Positions 53,301 through 64,000 of a stretch of 64,000 nucleotides of DNA are shown here, one piece after another. The notes under the pieces were generated by a model. That model searched no databases, was not told where the DNA came from, and saw nothing but the letters and a program-made list of their open reading frames with translations. Position numbers and translations under genes: made by a program. How positions within the stretch are numbered: the stretch's first letter is position 1; every line of letters begins with the position of its first letter. This DNA is from Baylisascaris procyonis (lineage: Eukaryota; Nematoda; Chromadorea; Rhabditida; Ascarididae): positions 1,684,501-1,748,500 of the forward strand of contig JAZARR010000260.1 in assembly GCA_037389465.1 (NCBI GenBank), written 5' to 3'.

Positions 53301-54849
53301 GTGTAATCCCACATCCCGATCCTTAAATGACTGCAAACGTTCGTCGACTCGTTTTTCTTTTGGAGTATTTTTCTTTACTGAATTACATTTCCTTCGATAC
53401 TAAAGGTAAGAGTTTTATTATTTCAACATTATATAATAATATCCAGCCTATTAGTAAGTAACACTTCAATTCACAATAAATAAAGTTGTAATCAGTATTA
53501 TGTAGATCTTAGGAATGAGCATTTTCGCTAGACAATGTTAGTAGCACATCAGTGCATTAGTAAATAGAAATAATGGTACAAATGGAAAAAAATTTAAAAA
53601 AAATGAAATCACCTGCATAGAGTGTATCGAGAACCACCGAATCATCAACATTCATTGATTCAGGTTCGAAATCCGAATAGAGAAAATCGATAATCGTCGC
53701 GAATGAAATTGGATTAACATCTGGATATTCGAGTACCATAATATCAGTAAGATTATCACCAATTGCTGCAAAAATGCGCACAAGTGGTAATGTTAAACAA
53801 TAATCGAATAACGTTATAAAATTCTTTTATAATCGGTTGGAAATTAATCTTCACAAATAGGTGCAATGTTAGCGATTCGATCAACACAATAATTTATATC
53901 TTTCATTTATTCAAGATCGTAGAATACAAGCTTTGTATAGATATTTTGACGTCATTTTGTGGGATCAACATTCGCATATAGCATTGTCACAACACCTTAT
54001 CACAACATTAGCATTTTATCAAGTGCTAATCATTTGCTATTTTCATTAAAAAAATTAAAAAAAATGTACCTGGCTTACGTTTCTTTACCGGTGGTATACC
54101 TTGTTCGAACTCAAAGAATGTTCTCTCAAATGTTTTTGAACCAGCCGCCAGAACGGCACGATGTGCTCGAATAACCTGAAAAGGTTTTTCCATTAGACTG
54201 CCCACTCAGGAAAACCTCAAAACGTATCACCTCTTTTTATGGTTCACTTTCAATAAGAGTGAATAAATTGCAAATTATATATCAATAAATACGGCATGCA
54301 AATAGATAAATAGATTGAACTGGAACAGAATATGCTTGCCGTTTTAAACAAATTAAGTCAACCGATCCACTTTCAACTACATAAGTTAGGCTAATAAAGC
54401 AAACGAATCTTTTAACGCTAATATTTAGAGAAGTAAAGTTGAACTCCTACTCAATCGTTTCATTTTTCAAAAATCTATATTCGATGAACCGGGGATATTC
54501 GATAAATATTCTATAAATTTATAAATTTAAAAATAGAAGCCATTTTTCTATCGTTTTTCAACGAACAATTTCTTTCTGGATTTATGTCCTTCTTTTTATG
54601 GATACCTCCATATGTCATCTCTGTAATCATTGAAATCTTCTTTTTTTTTAATTTTGTTATTTATGGCATATGAAAACAAAGATGACTGAATTTTACTTCC
54701 AGGTCATTATGTTCCAATAATTCAGACTTCATGTGGAGAGGTTATAACTCCCTCTCCCTAAGAAATGACCAACAGAACACTATATGATCTTATTTTAAAC
54801 TTCTTTTCAAAAATTTCGATGCTTTCCGGTATTACTGACCAAGCTGGGC

Positions 54850-54934
<85 letters not shown>

Positions 54935-55318
54935 AACGAATAAATAACCTTCAAATTTTGAGCTGGGCCAACATGAAACTCGACGTCAAAGCCAACACCA
55001 TTCTCACGAAGTGCAATCATCCTCTCAGAAAGAGTTGGTTCCGTGTGCTGCTTCTCCTCTTCCACTTCCATATGATGCGCAGGTTCTTCTGGAGGCACTT
55101 CGTTGACCACTACGTTCATTACGGGTGGCACGTTATTCATGGTGGTCATTACGTTCATTTGCGGAAGCGGCATTGTGGTCGTTGCGTTTGTTACATTTAC
55201 CGGTGGAGGCATATGCATTGCTGGTGGAGGAGCAACGCCGATCTGTGGTGGTGGCTGCCTATAGGTACCAGCGACATAGGAAGTTCTCTGAGCAGGTGGG
55301 TTACGTGGCCGAAGAGAT
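45209..55318 (-). CDS. BTB-BACK-PHR protein, BTBD1/2/3/6 type
   Basis: Proteins of this family act as Cul3 ubiquitin-ligase adaptors; nematodes have one such orthologue group. Exons: 55318-54949, 54175-54070, 53765-53613, 52866-52690, 52046-51937, 51721-51604, 50962-50864, 50572-50482, 48438-48327, 46437-46285 and 45568-45209. Phases agree throughout, giving at least 616 residues. The N-terminus is proline/methionine-rich and disordered. BTB: FDVEFHVGP, VIRAHRAVLAAGS, VLEYPDVNP and FATIIDFLYSDFEPE. BACK: LYAARKFEVSQLENAC, AWAEAECIRKG, LGDVFNAVRFPTM. PHR: RRCLGRSKHVVKRF, RFIVNREILVTALGVYG, FKKPVLIVPNVPHRA and, at the end, GQIPEIHF. The usual PHR segment around WGYSGTSD was not found, so an exon is probably missing between 50.48 and 48.44 kb; a coding-like stretch at 45.73-45.65 kb may be another. 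The initiator exon upstream of 55318 is unresolved. Confidence 0.9.
47277..47333. repeat. (TA)n microsatellite in an intron of the BTB gene
   Basis: About 57 bases of uninterrupted TA dinucleotide between the exons ending at 48327 and starting at 46437. Confidence 0.95.
49632..49658. repeat. Intronic hairpin
   Basis: Perfect 9-bp inverted repeat ACACCGATA / TATCGGTGT with an 8-nt loop (CTAGAAAA), inside the intron of the BTB gene between 50.48 and 48.44 kb. Its loop is AT-rich, so it does not belong to the GC-loop family at 40-43 kb. Confidence 0.6.
54842..54974. repeat. (AT)n microsatellite flanked by a 14-bp direct repeat
   Basis: About 79 bases of AT dinucleotide (54853-54931). AGCTGGGCCAACAT occurs at 54842-54855 on one side and again at 54961-54974 on the other. 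The second copy is the coding end of the proline-rich exon of the BTB gene; the first lies in the following intron. Confidence 0.85.
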
Positions 55319-55419
55319 CTGAATTTGAAACACGATGAAATCGAATCTTTATAGCTGTTTCTTCCAACATCTAAACTCCGCAAGGATACTGCAAGCAGGA
55401 TGTTGCTGCCCACATCAAA

Positions 55420-57500
55420 CAGAACTGCCTGAGGGCAGTTTCATATATTTGTGCTCTATTCCTCTTCATTGTGGAGCATTGCTCATAGCGTAGACAACAC
55501 CTAGATCACCTGTTGAATCAGTAACACATCGGTACCAAATTCACATTTTTTTTGCTCACGAGAAGCGTTACATCCTTTTTTGATGAAATTTTACTGTTGT
55601 ATAAGCAATAATAGGAAACAATTGATCCTATCCTTCATTCAGGGTTTATATACTATATCATTTGCGTCGATACCAACCCATTTTCTTCATTATCACTAAT
55701 GCATTTTATTGCGGTGTATTCTGAGGGATAAGTTGATGTACAACTGAGATGGTGTGTAAACAACGTCGGCTGGTTACTAAATCCACCTCTTTTTTTCAAT
55801 GCACAACGAACAGATTATACCACCAACGAAGGATGTACCACTCTTTTATAGATTCTATAAATTTTTAGCGAATATCAAAAGTGCTTCATTTCATGCCAAC
55901 ATCTACTTTTGAATCGGAGCCTCTAACATCGTAATTTTGTTTTAAAAAAAGTCAAATATTTTGACTTTTGATGATAACCGTTTAAACACTGTAAAAACAT
56001 CCAACATTAAACATTGCTTGATCGTCATCGATCTACGTGGGGTGTATGTGGATTTCATGACCTCTATAAAGCATTCTGAAATTCCGATTCCGAGGTAATT
56101 TGAGGAGAGTGTGCAAGAAGATGCAATCTGATCAGCTGGAAGGATAGGCATTTCTTGCGGCAGGAAAGTCATACATCCTCAAGAAACCTGAAGTGGTATA
56201 CCCTGAAATGCCCAAAGTAGCTTATTACAAAGGCTCTTACCCGTCAAATCCCATAATACTCGTACACACAAAGAGTTGCACCGCTAGCCCCGTCCAAACG
56301 ATAACTCGACGACTCAATAAGGATTTCCGAGTTGACGCCAATAAATGTACCGAGAATATTGGCAATCCGCCATCACGTTCCGTTCAAAACCACAATTCAA
56401 AGGTTCCAATGACTTGAGCTAGGAAATGTGGTATAGCAGTGGGGTTCGGAGTTTGATGCTATCGTCTCCGTTAGGGCAATGCTGTGTAAGCTCCGTCGCG
56501 GGGACTTTATAGAAGCGAACACTTTTTCATGGAGGTGGGGGCGCTCTCTCGCTCCATCCTGTGATATATGGTGCCGCAGTTGTGGGTGGTATTCCGAGAC
56601 ATCTTCTATTTCAGCTTTACTGAATGACCTTCCAAAGAATTTGTTAAGTCATTCACAAGGTTTATGCTGACTACATGAAGATATGTAGACCTACTGTAGA
56701 TCCCCAATTTGTCTCTAAAGTGTTATATGAAGGTAAGATAGCGGTGGAAGAATGATTGCAGTTATATGGCAGCTTGATAGATCGAATGTCCTCAGCATTT
56801 ATATGGTTTCGATCTTCCTACAAAGGACGTTATAAATGATCTGAATGTTTATGCGACTATCGACCTCAGATAGTACAGTCATCCTGTTGAAGTTTCACGA
56901 AGAGATATTGCTCAATTTTTGAACTGTATTCTTTGTGCTCTGCAATATAGTTGCAGAGAAAATTATTGCAAATGCTTTATTGCTTACAAATCCTTACTGA
57001 TTTTCGAATATAGATTTATTCATCATCTATAAGAAAGGATATCGGGATAATTGAGAAATTTCAGAGGCGCTTTATTGAGATGACTTTTAGAAAAATATTT
57101 TGTGGATCATTCCAGCTTCATAATGAGTAGCCCCTATTTAGTTTTGATTGAAAACTTTTTGCGATATCGTAGAACTCCTCAATCATTTTGTGATTTATAT
57201 TTATATTTGAAGATTGTAAAAAATTTTTCTTCAGATTTTATTCGAGAGTTTTTTTTTTCATTCCAAAAATTTGCATTGCGCTAAAGGTTGTACCCTTGCC
57301 AATTTGAAAGGAAGTTAGCTAATCGAATTGATCTACTCAGTTCATTTGCTTCTTGCGTTATTCCTGTACGGATTTCTTTATCAGGTAATATGGTCAGAGT
57401 CGATGATTTAGCAGCTAATATGACTCGTTTCCTAGGGTGCACTCAGATGAGCAATACGACCTGAATGCGATATGCGTTGCTTCAAGGTTGTCACTAATTA
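55420..57500. other. Upstream of the BTB gene; coding status of 55.94-56.67 kb undecided
   Basis: A GC-richer patch at 55.94-56.67 kb has open frames on both strands: minus 56172-55942 (MTFLPQEMPILPADQIASS...), minus about 56390-56243 (SRRVIVWTGLAVQLFVCTS, then a GTAAGA donor) and plus 56193-56417. A TATA-like TTCTATAAAG is present on the minus strand near 56.51 kb. Only some of these can be real and I cannot choose between them. From 56.7 to 57.5 kb I see only AT-rich sequence. Confidence 0.25.
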
Positions 57501-57529
57501 CGCCTATTTTGTATACGTTTGTGGTGTGA

Positions 57530-57860
57530 GGCCTCATGTGTGGTCTGTTTCAGGTCGGCATGTTTGTGGGAGAGTGTGGTATATGTGGTACGTGTAAGGC
57601 ACGCTGTGTGGTCTGTTTCAGTTTGCATGGTGTAGATTACGTTTGGCATGCTCGTGTGGGAGGGTGTGGTATGTGTGGTGTGGGAGGGAGGAGGGGAGTG
57701 TGTGAGTGGAATGTGTGTATATGTGTGTTGTGTGTAGGGGGTGAGTTGTGGTATGTGGTGAATGCGGTATATGTTGTGTGTATGGTCTGTGTGGTGATGC
57801 AGTGTATATGAAGTGCGTGTAGTGTGTGTCCGTGTATATGTGGTAGATGTGGTGTGATGA
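57530..57860 (+). repeat. GT-rich degenerate tandem tract
   Basis: Plus strand is strongly T/G-biased with many TGTG steps. The block TGTGTGGTCTGTTTCAG recurs at about 57538 and 57606, and GTGTGGTAT recurs several times, giving a degenerate unit of roughly 70 bp followed by simpler TGTG repeats. The open frame through it (57536-57811) is a by-product of composition. Confidence 0.7.
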
Positions 57861-57869
57861 TATTGCTGG

Positions 57870-59630
57870 CGCTTACGCTACCATTTACATAAATATTGCC
57901 GACGTATACATTGCTATTTATATAAACTCATTAAAATGGTGCGATAAAGGAAATACTTCGTAGTGTGTGGATCAGTTTCGAGCGGTTGGGTCTTGCTATT
58001 TTTCTTCTCAGTTTGAATTAGGTAGATTTTTTTGGTGCGTCGCAGTATATCGTGATGAAGTCCGATCTGGCAACACTTCGTTTTACGCGTACCACAAACA
58101 GTAGGACTTTCGTGTATTGCGCTGAAGGTCTCTGCATTAATGTTTGCCGATATGTGAAAGTGGTTTCTTGTGTGTGTCGGTTGATGTTGACGTCGATGAT
58201 GTACGTGAGCAGATGAATTGTTTCATTTTTGTATTTTTACCAGTCATCTTTCCGACGCATCGTGTGTTATTCTCTGTTTTTTCTTCAACTTTTCTTCGCG
58301 TGACCTAAGGAAAGGTATCGCCGGTGAGAGGATGTGTGCGTGCGTGTGTTGTTGTACGTGTCCACTAACTATCTCATGTCATATCTCAATCCTAGATGCA
58401 CGAATTTTCATCCGGTTTTTTCCCTAAGCTTCATATAAGACGAGGAAAAGTGTGTTTGGGTGTTCCTTCACGTGAAGAAATGCTAGTCGCAAAATAGAGA
58501 TGATTTCGTTTGTGTATTTATTTGTTATTGTTGAACCTTTATTTTTTATAAGCAAGCAAAATAAAAAGCACTGGAAATATGAAGACGAAAGCAGAGATGA
58601 AGCTTGCTGATGATTGAAAAGTGGTTATCAAATAAACCGATAAAAATTTCTACTGATAAACTTCTAGCGAAAGAGTGGATTCTATTTTCTCGAAATTTGG
58701 TTACGGTAAATGGGCTGGAAAATCGCTCCGAAATAAGAGGGAGGGGAAGGGGATAGGGGTTGATTGCGCTCATATGTGACTTTAATCAGCTATGAGTATA
58801 TTCGTCCACGCCTTCAAAGATATTTTTTTAAATTTATCAGCGATGAATGGTACTATTAAGTAATCAAATTATGCTAGTGGAATAACAATTTTAGACAAGT
58901 ATCTTTAAAGAATATCATAAGGATTTCAACGTGTTTGTTGTGTGTTTCTTTTTTTTTTTTTTTCAAATGCCAATGCATTGCGTTTTTTTCTTTTTTCTGT
59001 GTTTATGATGTCTTCATATATGACATTCTTAATTCAGTCGATTGTCACGGCGAGAAACTCGTTCGCTATTTTCGCGAAGAGCGATCATTTAGTATGGATG
59101 TTTTTTTATTTGTTCATTCGATGAGTATAAATAGGTGATGAATTGGGAAATATTACAACGCATCACTGTGAGTTGATTCTCTCATATCACTGTTCTCTGC
59201 AATAAAGAACCATCCAGACATTTCCTTTTCTGAAAGTTTTACTTCCAATCGAATTTCTCTTCCCTCCCCTCTCGCTTCCGTTGCTTTTAATTGTTTTCCC
59301 ATCGTTAATAAATAAGCGTTCCCTAAATATGTGATGAAATTATTCAACGAAAATCTCAAAAGATTTTATATGGAAAATTCGAGAGACATGTTTCAAAAGT
59401 AAAATAATTCAAGGAGATTATTACAAATTTATTGATTCATCCATATTTCGAGTTGATTATAACGTTTTCACATAAAGAGATTCATCTTTTTTAACTCGAA
59501 AAGAGCGTTTCCACTTATCATATATCGAGTAAAATTTTTAGCTTATTTTCCCATGTCTTGCTATTATCAAATATTTAACTTATCTGAGTGAATAGGCCGT
59601 GATTATGTCATTACATTAACACTGAGATCA
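57870..59630. other. Intergenic, no recognisable gene
   Basis: AT-rich with homopolymer T runs (for example at 58.95 kb). Short frames at 58.2, 58.6 and 58.9-59.1 kb are dominated by F, S and C and lack splice context. Nothing supportable was found. Confidence 0.5.
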
Positions 59631-59642
59631 TTTTAGAAAAAG

Positions 59643-60877
59643 ATGTCGAATTTGCTGATCTGTCGAGGGAGCATTATATTTATTGTTCTTATATTGATGA
59701 CGATGGCATCTTCATCAGTGCTACCAATCTCATATACCTGGAAAGGAAGGTAAATAATTCTATAGGCAACTTTAAAACTTTTACTAGAATAGGAAGGAGC
59801 CTTTGCATTCATATTTTGCGCTTTTGCTTCCTCCTTATCTCACCAACTAAGTTCCATTAGTCACCAACAAAAAGTAGAATGCAAACGTTAATGCTCCATT
59901 TTTGAATTGATTCGATCATCCCATATATTTTCTACAAAGGATTCGTGTTTTTGCCACCCGACTGGCATGAGTGAAGGATCTATCAGGTGTAAAATACACG
60001 CGATTTTTTTTTCATCTTTGAGTGTCCTCAGCTATTTTCGGAATTGACCATACTTAATTTTATAAGCTCTCACTTCGATGGTTCCAAAGTCGGAACTACC
60101 GAACTACACAAGTAAATCCGCCTAATCGAGAAAACTATAAAAATGCTTTAAGATATGTCTATCACGTTTGCAACGTTATAATATTTCATTTTACTTGAAA
60201 ATTCTATACGAAAATTACGCGATTGATCTGTTATTCAACATACTATGTCTATGATATTATTTAAACAGCACTTAATAAGAAGGCATTTGTGATATCTAAT
60301 TTATCAAAAACAGTCTTAATTTAGTTAGCGAGTTTGTTGCTAACGATTGTAACGACAACTCTTATTGTGAAGCAAATATAGAACGATATTCAAATAAAAC
60401 GAGATGTGGAATCATTAATGAGGTGATTCAACGCAATATGCATCCGGAAATTGAGCAAAACTTCAGCAACCTTAAAATTATAGCCACATACAATAGGGTA
60501 TCAAAAGTTTCTTCGCATTATTACCTAATTTGCAGAAATACGTTATGCGGAGTGATTGTATAGCTAGAATCTTCCTATCTTCAAGTGAATAAATTTGGAT
60601 AGGCGATTAATGAAATAGCAGAGAGCATTATGAGCAATAAATCAGTTGCTTTGTAATAGTCGTTGTGATCAGTTCGTTTTTTCCTTTTGCTCCAGGCTTA
60701 AATGTTGCGAAGAATTTCAGAACTCGATTTCGAAGGCAACTCGATCTTGTCTTCAGTGATCCAGGTGGTGGACCTATGAGATTGACCGGATTTGGATGGG
60801 ATGGAAGAATATTCGATCCTAGTATGAGTTCTGGAAGCTATACGCCTACTGCAGACGTTGTACAATTGAACCTATAA
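59643..60877 (+). CDS. Small secreted peptide precursor, two exons, 87 residues
   Basis: Exon 1 (59643-59749) ends at GGAAG|GTAAAT and exon 2 (60721-60877) begins after GAATTTCAG; phases agree (2 then 1). Residues 1-24 or so form a signal peptide: short polar start with R8, hydrophobic core SIIFIVLILMTMASSS. The join gives a basic stretch, R-TRFRR, which ends in a dibasic/furin-like site at about residue 41. Cleavage there would release a C-terminal chain of about 46 residues beginning QLDLVFSDPGGGPMR, with an N-terminal Gln that could cyclise, and containing GFGWDGRIFDP and TPTADVVQLNL. There are no cysteines after the signal region, so it is not a disulphide-rich toxin or defensin type. It fits a neuropeptide-like or other processed secreted protein, family unknown. 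AATAAA lies at 61105-61110. Confidence 0.62.
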
Positions 60878-61011
60878 GAAAAGTGCAATACGAGAAAAAA
60901 TTAACTCATTACGTTAATTGAACGACTGTTGGCATACAGCTGTAAAGAACTAGTACTGACGCATTGGTGTGATCGAAATGTATGCATAATTTGCTTTACC
61001 TAAATAATGTG

Positions 61012-61098
61012 TCTTATATGTGTTTTAATGTGTTTTAATGTGTATGTCTTATATGTGTTTTAATGTGTTTTAATGTGTATATGTTATATGTGTTTTAA
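61012..61098 (+). repeat. Tandem repeat, about 33-bp unit, 2.5 copies
   Basis: The unit (GTCTTATATGTGTTTTAATG plus GTTTTAATGTGTAT) occurs twice and a third time in part, with GTTTTAATGT itself repeated inside the unit. It falls in the probable 3' untranslated region of the secreted-peptide gene, just before its AATAAA. Confidence 0.85.
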
Positions 61099-61104
61099 AG
61101 TTTA

Positions 61105-61110
61105 AATAAA
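61105..61110 (+). terminator. Polyadenylation signal of the peptide gene
   Basis: AATAAA lies 228 bases after the stop codon of the secreted-peptide gene, directly after the tandem repeat. Confidence 0.5.
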
Positions 61111-61119
61111 ATAACTAAA

Positions 61120-62520
61120 ATATTTTCTTCTCTATGTGTATATTATCGAAAAGAAGTGAAAAATTGAATTACAATTGAGACTAGATCTTATTTCAGCGCA
61201 ATGGAAACATTTTGAGACATTAGCGTTATGCGAATAAAAATGATTTACACTTTTCAGAGGATAGAATCAGATGGCATCTAAGCAGAAAATGAGTAAATGT
61301 GCACTCAAAAGGTCAATAAAATGATTTAGAAGATTTTTAGATGAAATCATCAATGAAATATTCTCGTTTTCTATTCGACACAATAAGTTATGCACATCAT
61401 TATTAGAAAAAAACGAAAAGAATGAAAAACTAATTTGTGAAGGCCTATAATTATAAGTAATAGAGGACAACTGGTTTTCTGTCTAGTGACAATTATTGCA
61501 TTGTTGTTTTGATCGATTGAGCGCTTATAACAAAAAATAAATCTATACAAGTTTAGCAGATTCCTTGTTCGTTCAGCTCAGTGCTTAACTAAAGTGTTCT
61601 CTATTCGAATGAGACGTTTTTTTTCGAATATACGCTTATTGTTCATTTATTAAGAGCATAATTGAAAAGTAAACGTTAATAATTTCTTAGAACTCTTATG
61701 TAAGTAATCCTTCAGTAGTACTCATACTTTTGGCTTAATGCGTAACTTGATAACTTCCCAGGTCCTAGAAATGGAGGAGTAGTAGACCAGCTCCCTCTCC
61801 CCCTCCTACCCCACCCTTTCCCATTCCTAAATTTCCAAAGCCCTTGCGTACTGGTTTCTAGGGGGTTTATGGGCGAGGCATCAGATTTTTAAAATGTCTA
61901 TGCAAAACAACACTTTTGAGCTGCGTACGCGGAAATTTATGTTTAGAAACTTACTGAGTTACTGATCGGGAGACTCACATGATTATTCACAGATTGCCTT
62001 ATGGAAATTTTCTGTACTATCATAGATGTAAACATTAAGAGGTATTTGCGATATACCAATGATATCGCTCATAAATATTATGCATAAATTTGGTCAATTC
62101 TGAAATGAGATGAAGAACTTAGCGAACGACGTTTTTTTTTTTCACTTGCATTCGCCGAATTACACGATGTCACAATGGCTCTGAGAAATGATACAAGTGG
62201 AAAGACGGGTTGTATTTTAATCGATGTGGCGTTCACATAGTTTTCCAGCAAAAATTCGTTTTTTGAAGAAAAACCGCTTATTTGCTAAAACTTGTGACAT
62301 TTCAGAAACGTTGTTAAGTATTGGCCTACTCGAATTACCGAATCAATATGAATGCCAGTATAGGAAATGGTTGAATTATTCATATTTTATTAATAAAATT
62401 TTATGGTTTCAAATTGAATCTTCTTGATAGAATGCCAGCTGCTGCTCCACGTGAAGCAACATTTGAATGACACTTTTTTCATATTATATGTGATACTAAT
62501 TTTCTAATAAATCGGATTAA
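61120..62520. other. Intergenic; possible exon at 62.30-62.43 kb
   Basis: Mostly AT-rich non-coding sequence. After an acceptor-like GTGACATTTCAG near 62.30 kb a plus-strand frame runs ETLLSIGLLELPNQYECQ to a stop at 62427. It reads like a terminal exon but has no partner that I could find. Confidence 0.3.
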
Positions 62521-62639
62521 GGATCGCCCATCTCAGTTCGGCCATTTCTGCTCTTTGGCGAAAATCGCCGAACTGGAAAGCTTGAACGGAAAGCTTGCAA
62601 CAGCTAAACGACGAGGGCACTAAACCAGAAATTGTCGAG

Positions 62640-63460
62640 GGTCGATTCGGTTGTTAACTTTTCTCTGAAAGTATAGCAAGCTATATATCATTTGATAGAA
62701 CTTTCAAAGTTCTATCAAGAGGTGAAAATCACAACTACACAGACGTAACAGTTGACGAGAAAAAAATTCGCACATGTCAATTACAGTACATTTGCATAGA
62801 GACTGCAACATTCGTGCACCCATAATTTCCTCTTTTTCACATAAAGCAGCAAACAGCGCATATGTTTATGATCAGCGCATCGAGCTCTATCGTTTCATGC
62901 CAAATTCATCAAAATCGGAGACAAAAAATATTTTCCAAAATTTCTCTGTACTACCCCCCGAGGATCGAAAAAATGCGATTTTTGGGAATTTCTTTCTCGG
63001 CTCCTATTCCCCGTGGGCGGCCGCCTACACATCTTTTGAGAGGTCTCGCCGAGCTAATGAGAAATCAGGAGGTTGTTTTTGCCCACATCAAACATCGGTT
63101 GAGAACCAGAACCCCCAAATTTGCAAATATCGAGATTTCAGAATTTCTGGCCGGTGGATTCGGTTTTCAACTTTTCTTTGGAATTGCAACAAACTATACA
63201 TCATTTGATAGAGCCTTCGAAGTTGTGTTGAAGGAAGCAACCCGCAGCTCCGTAGGCCTCACCATTGCTGAGAAAAAAAATCGCAAATATCAATTCCAGT
63301 ACATTTATATAGAGATACAACATTCGTGCACCTTTAATTTCGTCTTTTTTGGAATAAAACAGCAAGCGGTGCACATATTCGTGATCAGCTCATCGAGATC
63401 TATTTTTTGATACCAAAATTAGCGAAATCCGAGACGAAAAGTATTTTTCGAAAAAAAGCT
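62640..63460. repeat. Diverged direct duplication, two copies about 500 bp apart
   Basis: Copy A (about 62640-62955) and copy B (about 63148-63455) share, in order, GATTCGGTT, ATCATTTGATAGA, GAGAAAAAAA, TCAATT-CAGTACATTT, ATAGAGA, ACATTCGTGCACC, AGCAAGC/AACAGCG, TGATCAGC, CATCGAG and GAGACAAAA/GAGACGAAAA. Divergence with small indels suggests an old duplication or two copies of a dispersed repeat. Both copies are partly open in different frames (62774-63208 and 62862-63410), but no domain is recognised. Confidence 0.7.
62692..62718. repeat. Perfect 13-bp palindrome inside duplication copy A
   Basis: TTGATAGAACTTT / AAAGTTCTATCAA with a single C at the centre. Copy B has lost the right arm (TTTGATAGAGCCTTCGAAG...). 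Confidence 0.75.
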
Positions 63461-63698
63461 TATATTCTCAGCAATATTCTCAGCTTAATAACTTCGATCC
63501 CTCCTAAGGGACATAGACGGCTGCGAAATTAACTCCAAAGCGATTCTCTTTGATGTTGCTCCTTCCATTCCACGACCATGATTTATGATTCTTTAATAGA
63601 GAAGACCAAAAGAAAATTTATCGCACGCAATTGGTTGATGAAACAAAAGTCTGTGCGAATTAGAATATCGAGTTGAAGGTTTTGTAAGCGTTTTCCAG

Positions 63699-63880
63699 GT
63701 TTTTCCTTTTTTTCACGGACGAATTGCAGAATTGTTTGTATTCACCAATCATGAAGGAAAGTTGCTCGATTGTCTTCAATTCGACTTGGAATATGCAACC
63801 GAAAATGTGAGACCGGAAGTGGAAAAAAAAATTGGGATGAAAAAAGTTATTTATTGCAAAAGAAATATGTCGCATTCATA
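63699..63880 (+). CDS. Possible exon at the right edge
   Basis: After the acceptor GCGTTTTCCAG a plus-strand frame reads VFPFFHGRIAELFVFTNHEG, then KLLDCLQFDLEYATEN, and reaches either a GTGAGA donor near 63.81 kb or a stop at about 63880. The amino-acid composition is protein-like but no family is recognised and the gene, if real, is cut by the window edge. Confidence 0.25.
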
Positions 63881-64000
63881 AATTTGTTGATTATAACAAA
63901 TAGTTTCGCATTAAAACACTCAACGATATATTTAGAAGAGACTAGCGAAACTCTTTAAACAATAGCTGTGAAGAAGAAACATCTAAAATGGCTCAATGAA

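Noticed and set aside
54832..55413. Continuation of the minus-strand frame into repeated Y-I residues
   Set aside because: It reads through the donor at 54949 into the (AT)n microsatellite; the Y-I run is an intronic artefact.
1..64000. tRNA, rRNA, spliced-leader and CRISPR signals
   Set aside because: No T-loop GGTTCRANTCC with a matching acceptor stem, no rRNA motifs, no SL sequence and no regularly spaced repeats were found by eye on either strand.

Overview
The window is eukaryotic and most likely nematode. Coding sequence is split into short exons bounded by GT...TTTCAG-type introns of about 45 bp to 2 kb. The families present are ones typical of nematodes: an EGO-1/RRF-type cellular RNA-dependent RNA polymerase, an SRSX-like chemoreceptor, and MATH and BTB-BACK-PHR ubiquitin-adaptor-type proteins. 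There is no sign of bacterial operons, Shine-Dalgarno sites, CRISPR or rRNA, and I found no tRNA. The long introns suggest a parasitic or otherwise large-genome nematode rather than Caenorhabditis, but the species cannot be fixed from this sequence.

Layout, left to right. (1) About 0.3-11.8 kb, minus strand: a multi-exon RdRP gene whose C-terminal catalytic half lies beyond the left edge. (2) About 12.2-15.1 kb: AT-rich intergenic DNA between two divergent genes. (3) 15.15-22.54 kb, plus strand: a MATH-domain protein with a C-terminal coiled coil, opened by a 7-nt first coding exon. (4) 22.6-27.0 kb: intergenic DNA with a TATA-led GC-richer island (24.6-25.3 kb) and a frameshifted, possibly BTB-like coding remnant (26.27-26.75 kb, minus). 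(5) 27.01-35.90 kb, plus strand: a complete six-exon seven-transmembrane receptor of 331 residues. (6) 36.7-43.5 kb: a GC-richer region without a clear long gene. It holds cysteine-rich exon candidates on the minus strand, two look-alike TATA/initiator core promoters, and five hairpins that share a GC-rich loop but have different, complementary stems. (7) 45.21-55.32 kb, minus strand: a BTB-BACK-PHR protein (BTBD1/2/3/6 type) with a proline-rich N-terminus. (8) 55.4-59.6 kb: mostly non-coding, with a GT-rich tandem tract. (9) 59.64-60.88 kb, plus strand: a two-exon gene for an 87-residue secreted peptide precursor with a dibasic cleavage motif. (10) 61-64 kb: short tandem repeats, a diverged direct duplication, and one possible exon at the right edge.

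The genes do not form one pathway. The RdRP would make secondary small RNAs, the MATH and BTB-BACK-PHR proteins are adaptor families linked to protein turnover, and the receptor and the secreted peptide belong to sensing and signalling. The strongest candidate for something undescribed is the hairpin cluster at 39.9-43.0 kb, where stems differ between copies by paired, compensatory changes around a shared loop. The short secreted peptide precursor is the second. Exon structures of the receptor, the peptide gene, most of the MATH gene and most of the BTB gene were checked for phase by hand. The RdRP gene model is partial.
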